Assembly: GCA_964057225.1 (NCBI GenBank)
Contig: OZ059896.1
Coordinates: forward strand, 20,518,501 to 20,582,500
DNA length: 64,000 nucleotides
Direction of reading: 5' to 3'
Source: Auanema rhodensis
Taxonomy: Eukaryota; Nematoda; Chromadorea; Rhabditida; Rhabditidae
Under the pieces are notes generated by a model. The model ran no database searches, was not told where the DNA came from, and saw only the letters and a list, made by a program, of their open reading frames with translations. The position numbers and the translations under genes were made by a program. Positions 52,601 through 64,000 of the stretch are shown here, piece after piece (position 1 is the first letter of the stretch; each line of letters starts with the position of its first letter).

Positions 52601-55600
52601 TTAATTCTTCAGGGTGAAAATCGAGGATATAAGTGTGAACTTATATCAGTTGATATCTCGGTGCATTTTTAAGCTAGCGCAAATCTGATAACACAGATCG
52701 ACGCAGCTTAAAAATTCGCATCGAATGCACTATACTACATTGAGAAACGCTTGATACAAAAATTAGTTATGATCGTTTGAAAAATGATGCATTAGTGTAT
52801 GTTGAGTTTCCATGTACACTCAACATTGCTTCCAAAAACATTTTGACAAAAATTTTTTCGAAAAATTTCAAAATAATTTAGCAAAAAGTAGATGTTTTTA
52901 GATTCCATTTTTCAAGGCAAAGACGATGGACAATGTTATTTAACGAAAAAATTAATTCTTCAGGGTGAAAATCGAGGATATAAGTGTAAACTTATATCAG
53001 TTGATATCTCGGTGCATTTTTAAGCTAGCGCAAATCTGATAACACAGATCGACGCAGTTTAAAAATCCGCATCGAATGCACTATACTACATTGAGAAACG
53101 CTTGATACAAAAATTAGTTATGATCGTTTGAAAAATGATGCATTAGTGTATGTTGAGTTTACATGTACACTCAACATTGCTTCCAAAAACATTTTGACAA
53201 AAATTTTTTCGAAAAATTTCAAAATAATTTAGCAAAAAGTAGATGTTTTTAGATTTCTTTTTTCTAGGCAAAGACGATGGACAATGTTATTCAACGAAAA
53301 AATTAATTCTTCAGGGTGAAAATCGAGGATATAAGTGTGAACTTACATCAGTTGATATCTCGGTGCATTTTTAAGCTAGCGCAAATCTGATAACACAGAT
53401 CGACGCAGCTTAAAAATCCGCATCGAATGCACTATACTACATTGAGAAACGCTTAATACAAAAATTAGTTATGATCGTTTGAAAAATGATGCATTAGTGT
53501 ATGTTGAGTTTCCATGTACACTCAACATTGCTTCCAAAAACATTTTGACAAAAATTTTTTCGAAAAATTTCAAAATAATTTAGGAAAAAGTAGATGTTTT
53601 TAGATTCCTTTTTTCAAGGCAAAGACGATGGACAATGTTATCCAACGAAAAAATCAATTCTTCAGGGTGAAAATCGAGGATATAAGTGTGAACTTATATC
53701 AGTTGATATCTCGGTGCATTTTTAAGCTAGCGCAAATCTGATAACACAGATCGACGCAGCTTAAAAATCCGCATCGAATGCACTATACTACATTGAGAAA
53801 CGCTTAATACAAAAATTAGTTATGATCGTTTGAAAAATGATGCATTAGTGTATGTTGAGTTTCCATGTACACTCAACATTGCTTCCAAAAACATTTTGAC
53901 AAAAATTTTTTCGAAAAATTTCAAAATAATTTAGGAAAAAGTAGATGTTTTTAGATTCCTTTTTTCAAGGCAAAGACGATGGACAATGTTATTCAACGAA
54001 AAAATTAATTCTTCAGGGTGAAAATCGAGGATATAAGTGTGAACTTATATCAGTTGATATCTCGGTGCATTTTTAAGCTAGCGCAAATCTGATAACACAG
54101 ATCGACGCAGCTCAAAAATTCGCATCGAATGCACTATACTACATTGAGAAACGTTTGATACAAAAATTAGTTATGATCGTTTGAAAAATGATGCATTAGT
54201 GTATGTTGAGTTTCCATGTACACTCAACATTGCTTCCAAAAACATTTTGACAAAAATTTTTTCGAAAAATTTCAAAATAATTTAGCAAAAAGTAGATGTT
54301 TTTAGATTCCATTTTTCAAGGCAAAGACGATGGACAATGTTATTTAACGAAAAAATTAATTCTTCAGGGTGAAAATCGAGGATATAAGTGTAAACTTATA
54401 TCAGTTGATATCTCGGTGCATTTTTAAGCTAGCGCAAATCTGATAACACAGATCGACGCAGTTTAAAAATCCGCATCGAATGCACTATACTACATTGAGA
54501 AACGCTTGATACAAAAATTAGTTATGATCGTTTGAAAAATGATGCATTAGTGTATGTTGAGTTTCCATGTACACTCAACATTGCTTCCAAAAACATTTTG
54601 ACAAAAATTTTTTCGAAAAATTTCAAAATAATTTAGCAAAAAGTAGATGTTTTTAGATTTCTTTTTTCTAGGCAAAGACGATGGACAATGTTATTCAACG
54701 AAAAAATTAATTCTTCAGGGTGAAAATCGAGGATATAAGTGTGAACTTACATCAGTTGATATCTCGGTGCATTTTTAAGCTAGCGCAAATCTGATAACAC
54801 AGATCGACGCAGCTTAAAAATCCGCATCGAATGCACTATACTACATTGAGAAACGCTTAATACAAAAATTAGTTATGATCGTTTGAAAAATGATGCATTA
54901 GTGTATGTTGAGTTTCCATGTACACTCAACATTGCTTCCAAAAACATTTTGACAAAAATTTTTTCGAAAAATTTCAAAATAATTTAGGAAAAAGTAGATG
55001 TTTTTAGATTCCTTTTTTCAAGGCAAAGACGATGGACAATGTTATTCAACGAAAAAATTAATTCTTCAGGGTGAAAATCGAGGATATAAGTGTGAACTTA
55101 TATCAGTTGATATCTCGGTGCATTTTTAAGCTAGCGCAAATCTGATAACACAGATCGACGCAGCTCAAAAATCCGCATCGAATGCACTATACTACATTGA
55201 GAAACGCTTAATACAAAAATTAGTTATGATCGTTTGAAAAATGATGCATTAGTGTATGTTGAGTTTCCATGTACACTCAACATTGCTTCCAAAAACATTT
55301 TGACAAAAATTTTTTCGAAAAATTTCAAAATAATTTAGCAAAAAGTAGATGTTTTTAGATTCCTTTTTTCAAGGCAAAGACGATGGACAATGTTATTCAA
55401 CGAAAAAATTAATTCTTCAGGGTGAAAATCGAGGATATAAGTGTGAACTTACATCAGTTGATATCTCGGTGCATTTTTAAGCTAGCGCAAATCTGATAAC
55501 ACAGATCGACGCAGCTTAAAAATCCGCATCGAATGCACTATACTACATTGAGAAACGTTTGATACAAAAATTAGTTATGATCGTTTGAAAAATGATGCAT

Positions 55601-57211
55601 TAGTGTATGTTGAGTTTCCATGTACACTCAACATTGCTTCCAAAAACATTTTGACAAAAATTTTTTCGAAAAATTTCAAAATAATTTAGCAAAAAGTAGA
55701 TGTTTTTAGATTCCTGTTTTTAAGGCAAAGACGATGGACAATGTTATTCAACGAAAAAATTAATTCTTCAGGGTGAAAATCGAGGATATAAGTGTGAACT
55801 TATATCAGTTGATATCTCGGTGCATTTTTAAGCTAGCGCAAATCTGATAACACAGATCGACGCAGCTTAAAAATTCGCATCGAATGCACTATACTACATT
55901 GAGAAACGCTTGATACAAAAATTAGTTATGATCGTTTGAAAAATGATGCATTAGTGTATGTTGAGTTTCCATGTACACTCAACATTGCTTCCAAAAACAT
56001 TTTGACAAAAATTTTTTCGAAAAATTTCAAAATAATTTAGCAAAAAGTAGATGTTTTTAGATTCCATTTTTCAAGGCAAAGACGATGGACAATGTTATTT
56101 AACGAAAAAATTAATTCTTCAGGGTGAAAATCGAGGATATAAGTGTAAACTTATATCAGTTGATATCTCGGTGCATTTTTAAGCTAGCGCAAATCTGATA
56201 ACACAGATCGACGCAGTTTAAAAATCCGCATCGAATGCACTATACTACATTGAGAAACGCTTGATACAAAAATTAGTTATGATCGTTTGAAAAATGATGC
56301 ATTAGTGTATGTTGAGTTTCCATGTACACTCAACATTGCTTCCAAAAACATTTTGACAAAAATTTTTTCGAAAAATTTCAAAATAATTTAGCAAAAAGTA
56401 GATGTTTTTAGATTTCTTTTTTCTAGGCAAAGACGATGGACAATGTTATTCAACGAAAAAATTAATTCTTCAGGGTGAAAATCGAGGATATAAGTGTGAA
56501 CTTACATCAGTTGATATCTCGGTGCATTTTTAAGCTAGCGCAAATCTGATAACACAGATCGACGCAGCTTAAAAATCCGCATCGAATGCACTATACTACA
56601 TTGAGAAACGCTTAATACAAAAATTAGTTATGATCGTTTGAAAAATGATGCATTAGTGTATGTTGAGTTTCCATGTACACTCAACATTGCTTCCAAAAAC
56701 ATTTTGACAAAAATTTTTTCGAAAAATTTCAAAATAATTTAGGAAAAAGTAGATGTTTTTAGATTCCTTTTTTCAAGGCAAAGACGATGGACAATGTTAT
56801 CCAACGAAAAAATCAATTCTTCAGGGTGAAAATCGAGGATATAAGTGTGAACTTATATCAGTTGATATCTCGGTGCATTTTTAAGCTAGCGCAAATCTGA
56901 TAACACAGATCGACGCAGCTTAAAAATCCGCATCGAATGCACTATACTACATTGAGAAACGCTTAATACAAAAATTAGTTATGATCGTTTGAAAAATGAT
57001 GCATTAGTGTATGTTGAGTTTCCATGTACACTCAACATTGCTTCCAAAAACATTTTGACAAAAATTTTTTCGAAAAATTTCAAAATAATTTAGGAAAAAG
57101 TAGATGTTTTTAGATTCCTTTTTTCAAGGCAAAGACGATGGACAATGTTATTCAACGAAAAAATTAATTCTTCAGGGTGAAAATCGAGGATATAAGTGTG
57201 AACTTATATCA
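46682..57211 (+). repeat. R-S-U-V five-monomer higher-order zone, M134-M163
   Basis: R-S-U-V-E (M134-M138) is followed by R-S-X/R-V-E (M139-M143), R-S-U-V (M144-M147), then R-S-U-V-G at 52298-54052 and 55457-57211. S copies here carry A259, T293 and A340. Several U copies share T59 and T257 (GATTTC). The stretch 52052-54119 matches 55211-57278 at +3159 bp (nine monomers) with a shared C292 at 53642 and 56801; I noticed one difference, at 53161. M141 and M155 are hybrids. Confidence 0.85.
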
Positions 57212-59317
57212 GTTGATATCTCGGTGCATTTTTAAGCTAGCGCAAATCTGATAACACAGATCGACGCAGCTCAAAAATCCGCATCGAATGCACTATACTA
57301 CATTGAGAAACGTTTGATACAAAAATTAGTTATGATCGTTTGAAAAATGATGCATTAGTGTATGTTGAGTTTCCATGTACACTCAACATTGCTTCCAAAA
57401 ACATTTTGACAAAAATTTTTTCGAAAAATTTCAAAATAATTTAGCAAAAAGTATATGTTTTTAGATTCCTTTTCTTAAGGCAAAGACGATGGACAATGTT
57501 ATTCAACGAAAAAATTAATTCTTCAGGGTGAAAATCGAGGATATAAATGTGAACTTATATCAGTTGATATCTCGGTGCATTTTTAAGCTAGCGCAAATCT
57601 GATAACACAGATCGACGCAGCTTAAAAATCCGCATCGAATGCACTGTACTACATTGAGAAACGCTTAATACACAAATTAGTTATGATCGTTTGAAAAATG
57701 ATGCATTAGTGTGTGTTGAGTTTCCATGTACACTCAACATTGCTTCCAAAAACATTTTGACAAAAATTTTTTCGAAAAATTTCAAAATAATTTAGCAAAA
57801 AGTAGATGTTTTTAGATTCCATTTTTCAAGGCAAAGACGATGGACAATGTTATTTAACGAAAAAATTAATTCTTCAGGGTGAAAATCGAGGATATAAGTG
57901 TAAACTTATATCAGTTGATATCTCGGTGCATTTTTAAGCTAGCGCAAATCTGATAACACAGATCGACGCAGCTTAAAAATCCGCATCGAATGCACTATAC
58001 TACATTGAGAAACGCTTGATACAAAAATTAGTTATGATCGTTTGAAAAATGATGCATTAGTGTATGTTGAGTTTCCATGTACACTCAACATTGCTTCCAA
58101 AAACATTTTGACAAAAATTTTTTCGAAAAATTTCAAAATAATTTAGCAAAAAGTAGATGTTTTTAGATTCCTTTTTTCTAGGCAAAGACGATGGACAATG
58201 TTATTCAACGAAAAAATTAATTCTTCAGGGTGAAAATCGAGGATATAAGTGTGAACTTACATCAGTTGATATCTCGGTGCATTTTTAAGCTAGCGCAAAT
58301 CTGATAACACAGATCGACGCAGCTTAAAAATCCGCATCGAATGCACTATACTACATTGAGAAACGCTTAATACAAAAATTAGTTATGATCGTTTGAAAAA
58401 TGATGCATTAGTGTATGTTGAGTTTCCATGTACACTCAACATTGCTTCCAAAAACATTTTGACAAAAATTTTTTCGAAAAATTTCAAAATAATTCAGCAA
58501 AAAGTAGATGTTTTTAGATTCCTTTTTTCAAGGCAAAGACGATGGACAATGTTATTCAACGAAAAAATTAATTCTTCAGGGTGAAAATCGAGGATATAAG
58601 TGTGAACTTATATCAGTTGATATCTCGGTGCATTTTTAAGCTAGCGCAAATCTGATAACACAGATCGACGCAGCTCAAAAATCCGCATCGAATGCACTAT
58701 ACTACATTGAGAAACGTTTGAAACAAAAATTAGTTATGATCGTTTGAAAAATGATGCATTAGTGTATGTTGAGTTTCCATGTACACTCAACATTGCTTCC
58801 AAAAACATTTTGACAAAAATTTTTTCGAAAAATTTCAAAATAATTTAGCAAAAAGTAGATGTTTTTAGATTCCTTTTTTCAAGGCAAAGACGATGGACAA
58901 TGTTATTCAACGAAAAAATTAATTCTTCAGGGTGAAAATCGAGGATATAAGTGTGAACTTACATCAGTTGATATCTCGGTGCATTTTTAAGCTAGCGCAA
59001 ATCTGATAACACAGATCGACGCAGCTTAAAAATCCGCATCGAATGCACTATACTACATTGAGAAACGTTTGATACAAAAATTAGTTATGATCGTTTGAAA
59101 AATGATGCATTAGTGTATGTTGAGTTTCCATGTACACTCAACATTGCTTCCAAAAACATTTTGACAAAAATTTTTTCGAAAAATTTCAAAATAATTTAGC
59201 AAAAAGTAGATGTTTTTAGATTCCTGTTTTTAAGGCAAAGACGATGGACAATGTTATTCAACGAAAAAATTAATTCTTCAGGGTGAAAATCGAGGATATA
59301 AGTGTGAACTTATATCA
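57212..59317 (+). repeat. J-K-U-P-Q-R block M164-M169, linked to 12635-14740
   Basis: M164-M169 has the same family order as M37-M42, 44577 bp away (127 monomers). The link is carried by several rare marks: T243 and A336 in J, and CACTGTAC, CACAAATTAG and GTGTGTTGAG in K. Differences include CCGC against CAGC in J and CTTTTCTTAAGG against an unbroken T run. M167 is the only C231 copy to the right of 35800. Confidence 0.85.
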
Positions 59318-62300
59318 GTTGATATCTCGGTGCATTTTTAAGCTAGCGCAAATCTGATAACACAGATCGACGCAGCTTAAAAATTCGCATCGAATGCACT
59401 ATACTACATTGAGAAACGCTTGATACAAAAATTAGTTATGATCGTTTGAAAAATGATGCATTAGTGTATGTTGAGTTTCCATGTACACTCAACATTGCTT
59501 CCAAAAACATTTTGACAAAAATTTTTTCGAAAAATTTCAAAATAATTTAGCAAAAAGTAGATGTTTTTAGATTCCTTTTTTCAAGGCAAAGACGATGGAC
59601 AATGTTATTCAGCGAAAAAATTAATTCTTCAGGGTGAAAATCGAGGATATAAGTGTGAACTTACATCAGTTGATATCTCGGTGCATTTTTAAGCTAGCGC
59701 AAATCTGATAACACAGATCGACGCAGCTTAAAAATCCGCATCGAATGCACTATACTACATTGAGAAACGTTTGATACAAAAATTAGTTATGATCGTTTGA
59801 AAAATGATGCATTAGTGTATGTTGAGTTTCCATGTACACTCAACATTGCTTCCAAAAACATTTTGACAAAAATTTTTTCGAAAAATTTCAAAATAATTTA
59901 GCAAAAAGTAGATGTTTTTAGATTCCTGTTTTTAAGGCAAAGACGATGGACAATGTTATTCAACGAAAAAATTAATTCTTCAGGGTGAAAATCGAGGATA
60001 TAAGTGTGAACTTATATCAGTTGATATCTCGGTGCATTTTTAAGCTAGCGCAAATCTGATAACACAGATCGACGCAGCTTAAAAATTCGCATCGAATGCA
60101 CTATACTACATTGAGAAACGCTTGATACAAAAATTAGTTATGATCGTTTGAAAAATGATGCATTAGTGTATGTTGAGTTTCCATGTACACTCAACATTGC
60201 TTCCAAAAACATTTTGACAAAAATTTTTTCGAAAAATTTCAAAATAATTTAGCAAAAAGTAGATGTTTTTAGATTCCTTTTTTCAAGGCAAAGACGATGG
60301 ACAATGTTATTCAACGAAAAAATTAATTCTTCAGGGTGAAAATCGAGGATATAAGTGTGAACTTACATCAGTTGATATCTCGGTGCATTTTTAAGCTAGC
60401 GCAAATCTGATAACACAGATCGACGCAGCTTAAAAATCCGCATCGAATGCACTATACTACATTGAGAAACGTTTGAAACAAAAATTAGTTATGATCGTTT
60501 GAAAAATGATGCATTAGTGTATGTTGAGTTTCCATGTACACTCAACATTGCTTCCAAAAACATTTTGACAAAAATTTTTTCGAAAAATTTCAAAATAATT
60601 TAGCAAAAAGTAGATGTTTTTAGATTCCTTTTTTCAAGGCAAAGACGATGGACAATGTTATTCAACGAAAAAATTAATTCTTCAGGGTGAAAATCGAGGA
60701 TATAAGTGTGAACTTACATCAGTTGATATCTCGGTGCATTTTTAAGCTAGCGCAAATCTGATAACACAGATCGACGCAGCTTAAAAATCCGCATCGAATG
60801 CACTATACTACATTGAGAAACGTTTGATACAAAAATTAGTTATGATCGTTTGAAAAATGATGCATTAGTGTATGTTGAGTTTCCATGTACACTCAACATT
60901 GCTTCCAAAAACATTTTGACAAAAATTTTTTCGAAAAATTTCAAAATAATTTAGCAAAAAGTAGATGTTTTTAGATTCCTGTTTTTAAGGCAAAGACGAT
61001 GGACAATGTTATTCAACGAAAAAATTAATTCTTCAGGGTGAAAATCGAGGATATAAGTGTGAACTTATATCAGTTGATATCTCGGTGCATTTTTAAGCTA
61101 GCGCAAATCTGATAACACAGATCGACGCAGCTTAAAAATTCGCATCGAATGCACTATACTACATTGAGAAACGCTTGATACAAAAATTAGTTATGATCGT
61201 TTGAAAAATGATGCATTAGTGTATGTTGAGTTTCCATGTACACTCAACATTGCTTCCAAAAACATTTTGACAAAAATTTTTTCGAAAAATTTCAAAATAA
61301 TTTAGCAAAAAGTAGATGTTTTTAGATTCCTTTTTTCAAGGCAAAGACGATGGACAATGTTATTCAACGAAAAAATTAATTCTTCAGGGTGAAAATCGAG
61401 GATATAAGTGTGAACTTACATCAGTTGATATCTCGGTGCATTTTTAAGCTAGCGCAAATCTGATAACACAGATCGACGCAGCTTAAAAATCCGCATCGAA
61501 TGCACTATACTACATTGAGAAACGTTTGATACAAAAATTAGTTATGATCGTTTGAAAAATGATGCATTAGTGTATGTTGAGTTTCCATGTACACTCAACA
61601 TTGCTTCCAAAAACATTTTGACAAAAATTTTTTCGAAAAATTTCAAAATAATTTAGCAAAAAGTAGATGTTTTTAGATTCCTGTTTTTAAGGCAAAGACG
61701 ATGGACAATGTTATTCAACGAAAAAATTAATTCTTCAGGGTGAAAATCGAGGATATAAGTGTGAACTTATATCAGTTGATATCTCGGTGCATTTTTAAGC
61801 TAGCGCAAATCTGATAACACAGATCGACGCAGCTTAAAAATTCGCATCGAATGCACTATACTACATTGAGAAACGCTTGATACAAAAATTAGTTATGATC
61901 GTTTGAAAAATGATGCATTAGTGTATGTTGAGTTTCCATGTACACTCAACATTGCTTCCAAAAACATTTTGACAAAAATTTTTTCGAAAAATTTCAAAAT
62001 AATTTAGCAAAAAGTAGATGTTTTTAGATTCCATTTTTCAAGGCAAAGACGATGGACAATGTTATTTAACGAAAAAATTAATTCTTCAGGGTGAAAATCG
62101 AGGATATAAGTGTGAACTTATATCAGTTGATATCTCGGTGCATTTTTAAGCTAGCGCAAATCTGATAACACAGATCGACGCAGCTCAAAAATCCGCATCG
62201 AATGCACTATACTACATTGAGAAACGTTTGAAACAAAAATTAGTTATGATCGTTTGAAAAATGATGCATTAGTGTATGTTGAGTTTCCATGTACACTCAA

Positions 62301-63178
62301 CATTGCTTCCAAAAACATTTTGACAAAAATTTTTTCGAAAAATTTCAAAATAATTTAGCAAAAAGTAGATGTTTTTAGATTCCTTTTTTCAAGGCAAAGA
62401 CGATGGACAATGTTATTCAACGAAAAAATTAATTCTTCAGGGTGAAAATCGAGGATATAAGTGTGAACTTACATCAGTTGATATCTCGGTGCATTTTTAA
62501 GCTAGCGCAAATCTGATAACACAGATCGACGCAGCTTAAAAATCCGCATCGAATGCACTATACTACATTGAGAAACGTTTGATACAAAAATTAGTTATGA
62601 TCGTTTGAAAAATGATGCATTAGTGTATGTTGAGTTTCCATGTACACTCAACATTGCTTCCAAAAACATTTTGACAAAAATTTTTTCGAAAAATTTCAAA
62701 ATAATTTAGCAAAAAGTAGATGTTTTTAGATTCCTGTTTTTAAGGCAAAGACGATGGACAATGTTATTCAACGAAAAAATTAATTCTTCAGGGTGAAAAT
62801 CGAGGATATAAGTGTGAACTTATATCAGTTGATATCTCGGTGCATTTTTAAGCTAGCGCAAATCTGATAACACAGATCGACGCAGCTTAAAAATTCGCAT
62901 CGAATGCACTATACTACATTGAGAAACGCTTGATACAAAAATTAGTTATGATCGTTTGAAAAATGATGCATTAGTGTATGTTGAGTTTCCATGTACACTC
63001 AACATTGCTTCCAAAAACATTTTGACAAAAATTTTTTCGAAAAATTTCAAAATAATTTAGCAAAAAGTAGATGTTTTTAGATTTCTTTTTTTAAGGCAAA
63101 GACGATGGACAATGTTATTCAACGAAAAAATTAATTCTTCAGGGTGAAAATCGAGGATATAAGTGTGAACTTATATCA
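59318..63178 (+). repeat. R-S and Q-R-S repeats, M170-M180
   Basis: With M168-M169 in front, the order is Q-R-S-R-S, Q-R-S-R-S, Q-R-S, a five-monomer unit of 1755 bp starting at 58616, 60371 and 62126. Most S copies here have plain CAAGG with C347, unlike the A259/T293/A340 S copies to the left; M177 is the exception, with A259 and T293. M170 has a private G (CAGCGAAA). M180 has T257 with a longer T run. Confidence 0.8.
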
Positions 63179-64000
63179 GTTGATATCTCGGTGCATTTTT
63201 AAGCTAGCGCAAATCTGATAACACAGATCGACGCAGTTTAAAAATCTGCATCGAATGCACTATACTACATCAAGAAACGCTTGATACAAAAATTAGTTAT
63301 GATCGTTTGAAAAATGATGCATTAGTGTATGTTGAGTTTCCATGTACACTCAACATTGCTTCCAAAAACATTTTGACAAAAATTTTTTCGAAAAATTTCA
63401 AAATAATTTAGCAAAAAGTAGATGTTTTTAGATTCCATTTTTCAAGGCAAAGACGATAGACAATGTTATTCAACGAAAAAATTAATTCTTCAGGGTGAAA
63501 ATCGAGGATATAAGTGTGAACTTATATCAGTTGATATCTCGGTGCATTTTTAAGCTAGCGCAAATCTGATAACACAGATCGACGCAGCTTAAAAATCCGC
63601 ATCGATTGCACTATACTACATTGAGAAACGTTTGATACAAAAATTAGTTATGATCGTTTGAAAAATGATGCATTAGTGTATGTTGAGTTTCCATGTACAC
63701 TCAACATTGCTTCCAAAAACATTTTGACAAAAATTTTTTCGAAAAATTTCAAAATAATTTAGCAAAAAGTAGATGTTTTTAGATTCCATTTTTCAAGGCA
63801 AAGACGATAGACAATGTTATTCAACGAAAAAATTAATTCTTCAGGGTGCAAATCGAGGATATAAGTGTGAACTTACATCAGTTGATATCTCGGTGCATTT
63901 TTAAGCTAGCGCAAATCTGATAACACAGATCGACGCAGCTTAAAAATCCGCATCGAATGCACTATACTACATTGAGAAACGCTTAATACAAAAATTAGTT
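63179..64000 (+). repeat. Right-edge variant monomers M181-M182 and partial M183
   Basis: M181 (63179-63529) has T59, CTGC at 68-71 and CATCAAGAAAC in place of CATTGAGAAAC. M181 and M182 share GACGATAGAC (G280 to A), seen nowhere else. M182 also has CATCGATTGC and GGTGCAAAT. M183 (63881-64000) is cut by the window and looks ordinary. The cluster of private changes suggests another subfamily begins here or that the array is nearing a border. Confidence 0.8.

Larger units (their letters stand above)
1..64000 (+). repeat. Satellite DNA array, 351-bp monomer, about 182.3 copies
   Basis: The window is a single head-to-tail array with no inversion, interruption or unique sequence. Unit starts, read from GTTGATATC, fall at 1, 351, 701 and 1052, then every 351 bp to 63881; 63881-1052 equals 179 x 351. 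Copies differ mainly by substitutions, usually a few to about a dozen per pair by eye. The hand consensus contains 53 C and 57 G in 351 bases. An array this size with a unit near twice a nucleosome repeat is typical of eukaryotic centromeric or pericentromeric satellites. That placement is inference, because no flanking DNA is visible. The array probably continues past both ends. I do not recognise it as a named family. Confidence 0.99.

Noticed and set aside
1-64000. CRISPR array
   Set aside because: Repeats are 351 bp and directly abut, with no unique spacers and no cas genes.
1-64000. Tandem coding repeats or a giant repetitive protein gene
   Set aside because: 351 is divisible by 3, so a frame could run through, but every frame meets stops in each monomer (for example TGA at offset 318 and TAG at 231).
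1-64000. Transposon ends, target-site duplications or inserted elements
   Set aside because: No stretch departs from the monomer sequence and the register is never interrupted, so nothing is inserted.
1-64000. Known insect satellites such as Drosophila 359-bp or Tribolium ~360-bp families
   Set aside because: The length class is similar but I do not recognise the sequence as either. A database search would decide.

Overview
The whole 64 kb window is one uninterrupted, head-to-tail satellite DNA array on one strand. The monomer is 351 bp (two copies at the left end are 350 bp). There are 182 complete monomers and one partial copy of 120 bp at the right edge. I see no protein gene, rRNA, tRNA, transposon, CRISPR array or unique flanking sequence. 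A hand-built consensus has about 31% GC, and CpG is not depleted (12 per monomer against about 8.6 expected). This points to a eukaryotic heterochromatic, possibly pericentromeric or centromeric array. Insect or other invertebrate is my guess from base composition and undepleted CpG; I do not recognise the family by name.

Numbering: monomers begin at 1 (M1), 351 (M2), 701 (M3), then Mn begins at 701+351(n-3), up to M183 at 63881. 'Offset' means position in the 351-bp unit counted from GTTGATATC. From M3 to the right edge the register never slips.

Each monomer holds four dyads: a 51-nt imperfect hairpin (offsets 17-67), a 9-bp hairpin (151-178), an AT-rich palindrome centred on TTCGAA (192-226), and a 9-bp hairpin with a GTGA or GTAA loop (329-350). 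Offsets 117-150 looked invariant in every copy.

Monomers fall into families marked by shared substitutions: P (C231), Q (T102+A107), R (G260+T265), S (T68), U (T266), V (G234+C305), W (G234+A287), X (C61+T102+G105), Y (T114+G234), Z (A212+C305), N (A259+G285), T (A262), A (A156), K (G151), J (T243+A336), F (C251), G (G234 only), E (G105, C347, otherwise plain), D (divergent). Slash means hybrid.

Layout: M1-4 D. M5-8 N-N-D-N. M9-18 N-N/P-T-T-Y-G-G-J-K-U. M19-24 F-U-K-U-F-U. M25-29 P-Q-R-P-Q/N. M30-39 repeats M9-18. M40-43 P-Q-R-A/U. M44-54 P-Q-P-Q-R-A-S-A-Q-R-A/U. M55-63 P-Q-U-Q-R-A-S-U-S/U. M64-69 P-Q-R-U-R-U. M70-73 V-Y/W-X-R. M74-83 P-Q-R-A-U-S/U-P-Q-R-U. M84-96 V-W-U-V-W-W-W-X-Z-Y-W-W-G/U. 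M97-105 U-S/U-P-Q/U-S/U-P-Q-R-U. M106-133 V-W-W-W-X-Z-Y-W-W-X-W-X-W-X-Z-Y-V-Y-W-W-X-W-X-Z-Y-W-W-X. M134-163 R-S-U-V-E-R-S-X/R-V-E-R-S-U-V-Y/W-X-R-S-U-V-G-X/S-U-G-X-R-S-U-V-G. M164-169 J-K-U-P-Q-R. M170-180 S-R-S-Q-R-S-R-S-Q-R-S. M181-182 D, M183 partial.

The order is a patchwork of higher-order repeats of 2 to 21 monomers, with near-identical multi-kilobase duplications at +7371, +6669 and +3159 bp and rarer links at +17199, +27027 and +44577 bp. Nothing here is a multi-gene system. The interest is in the array's evolution and in what its invariant boxes and dyads may bind. Marker calls were made by eye and no alignment was run.
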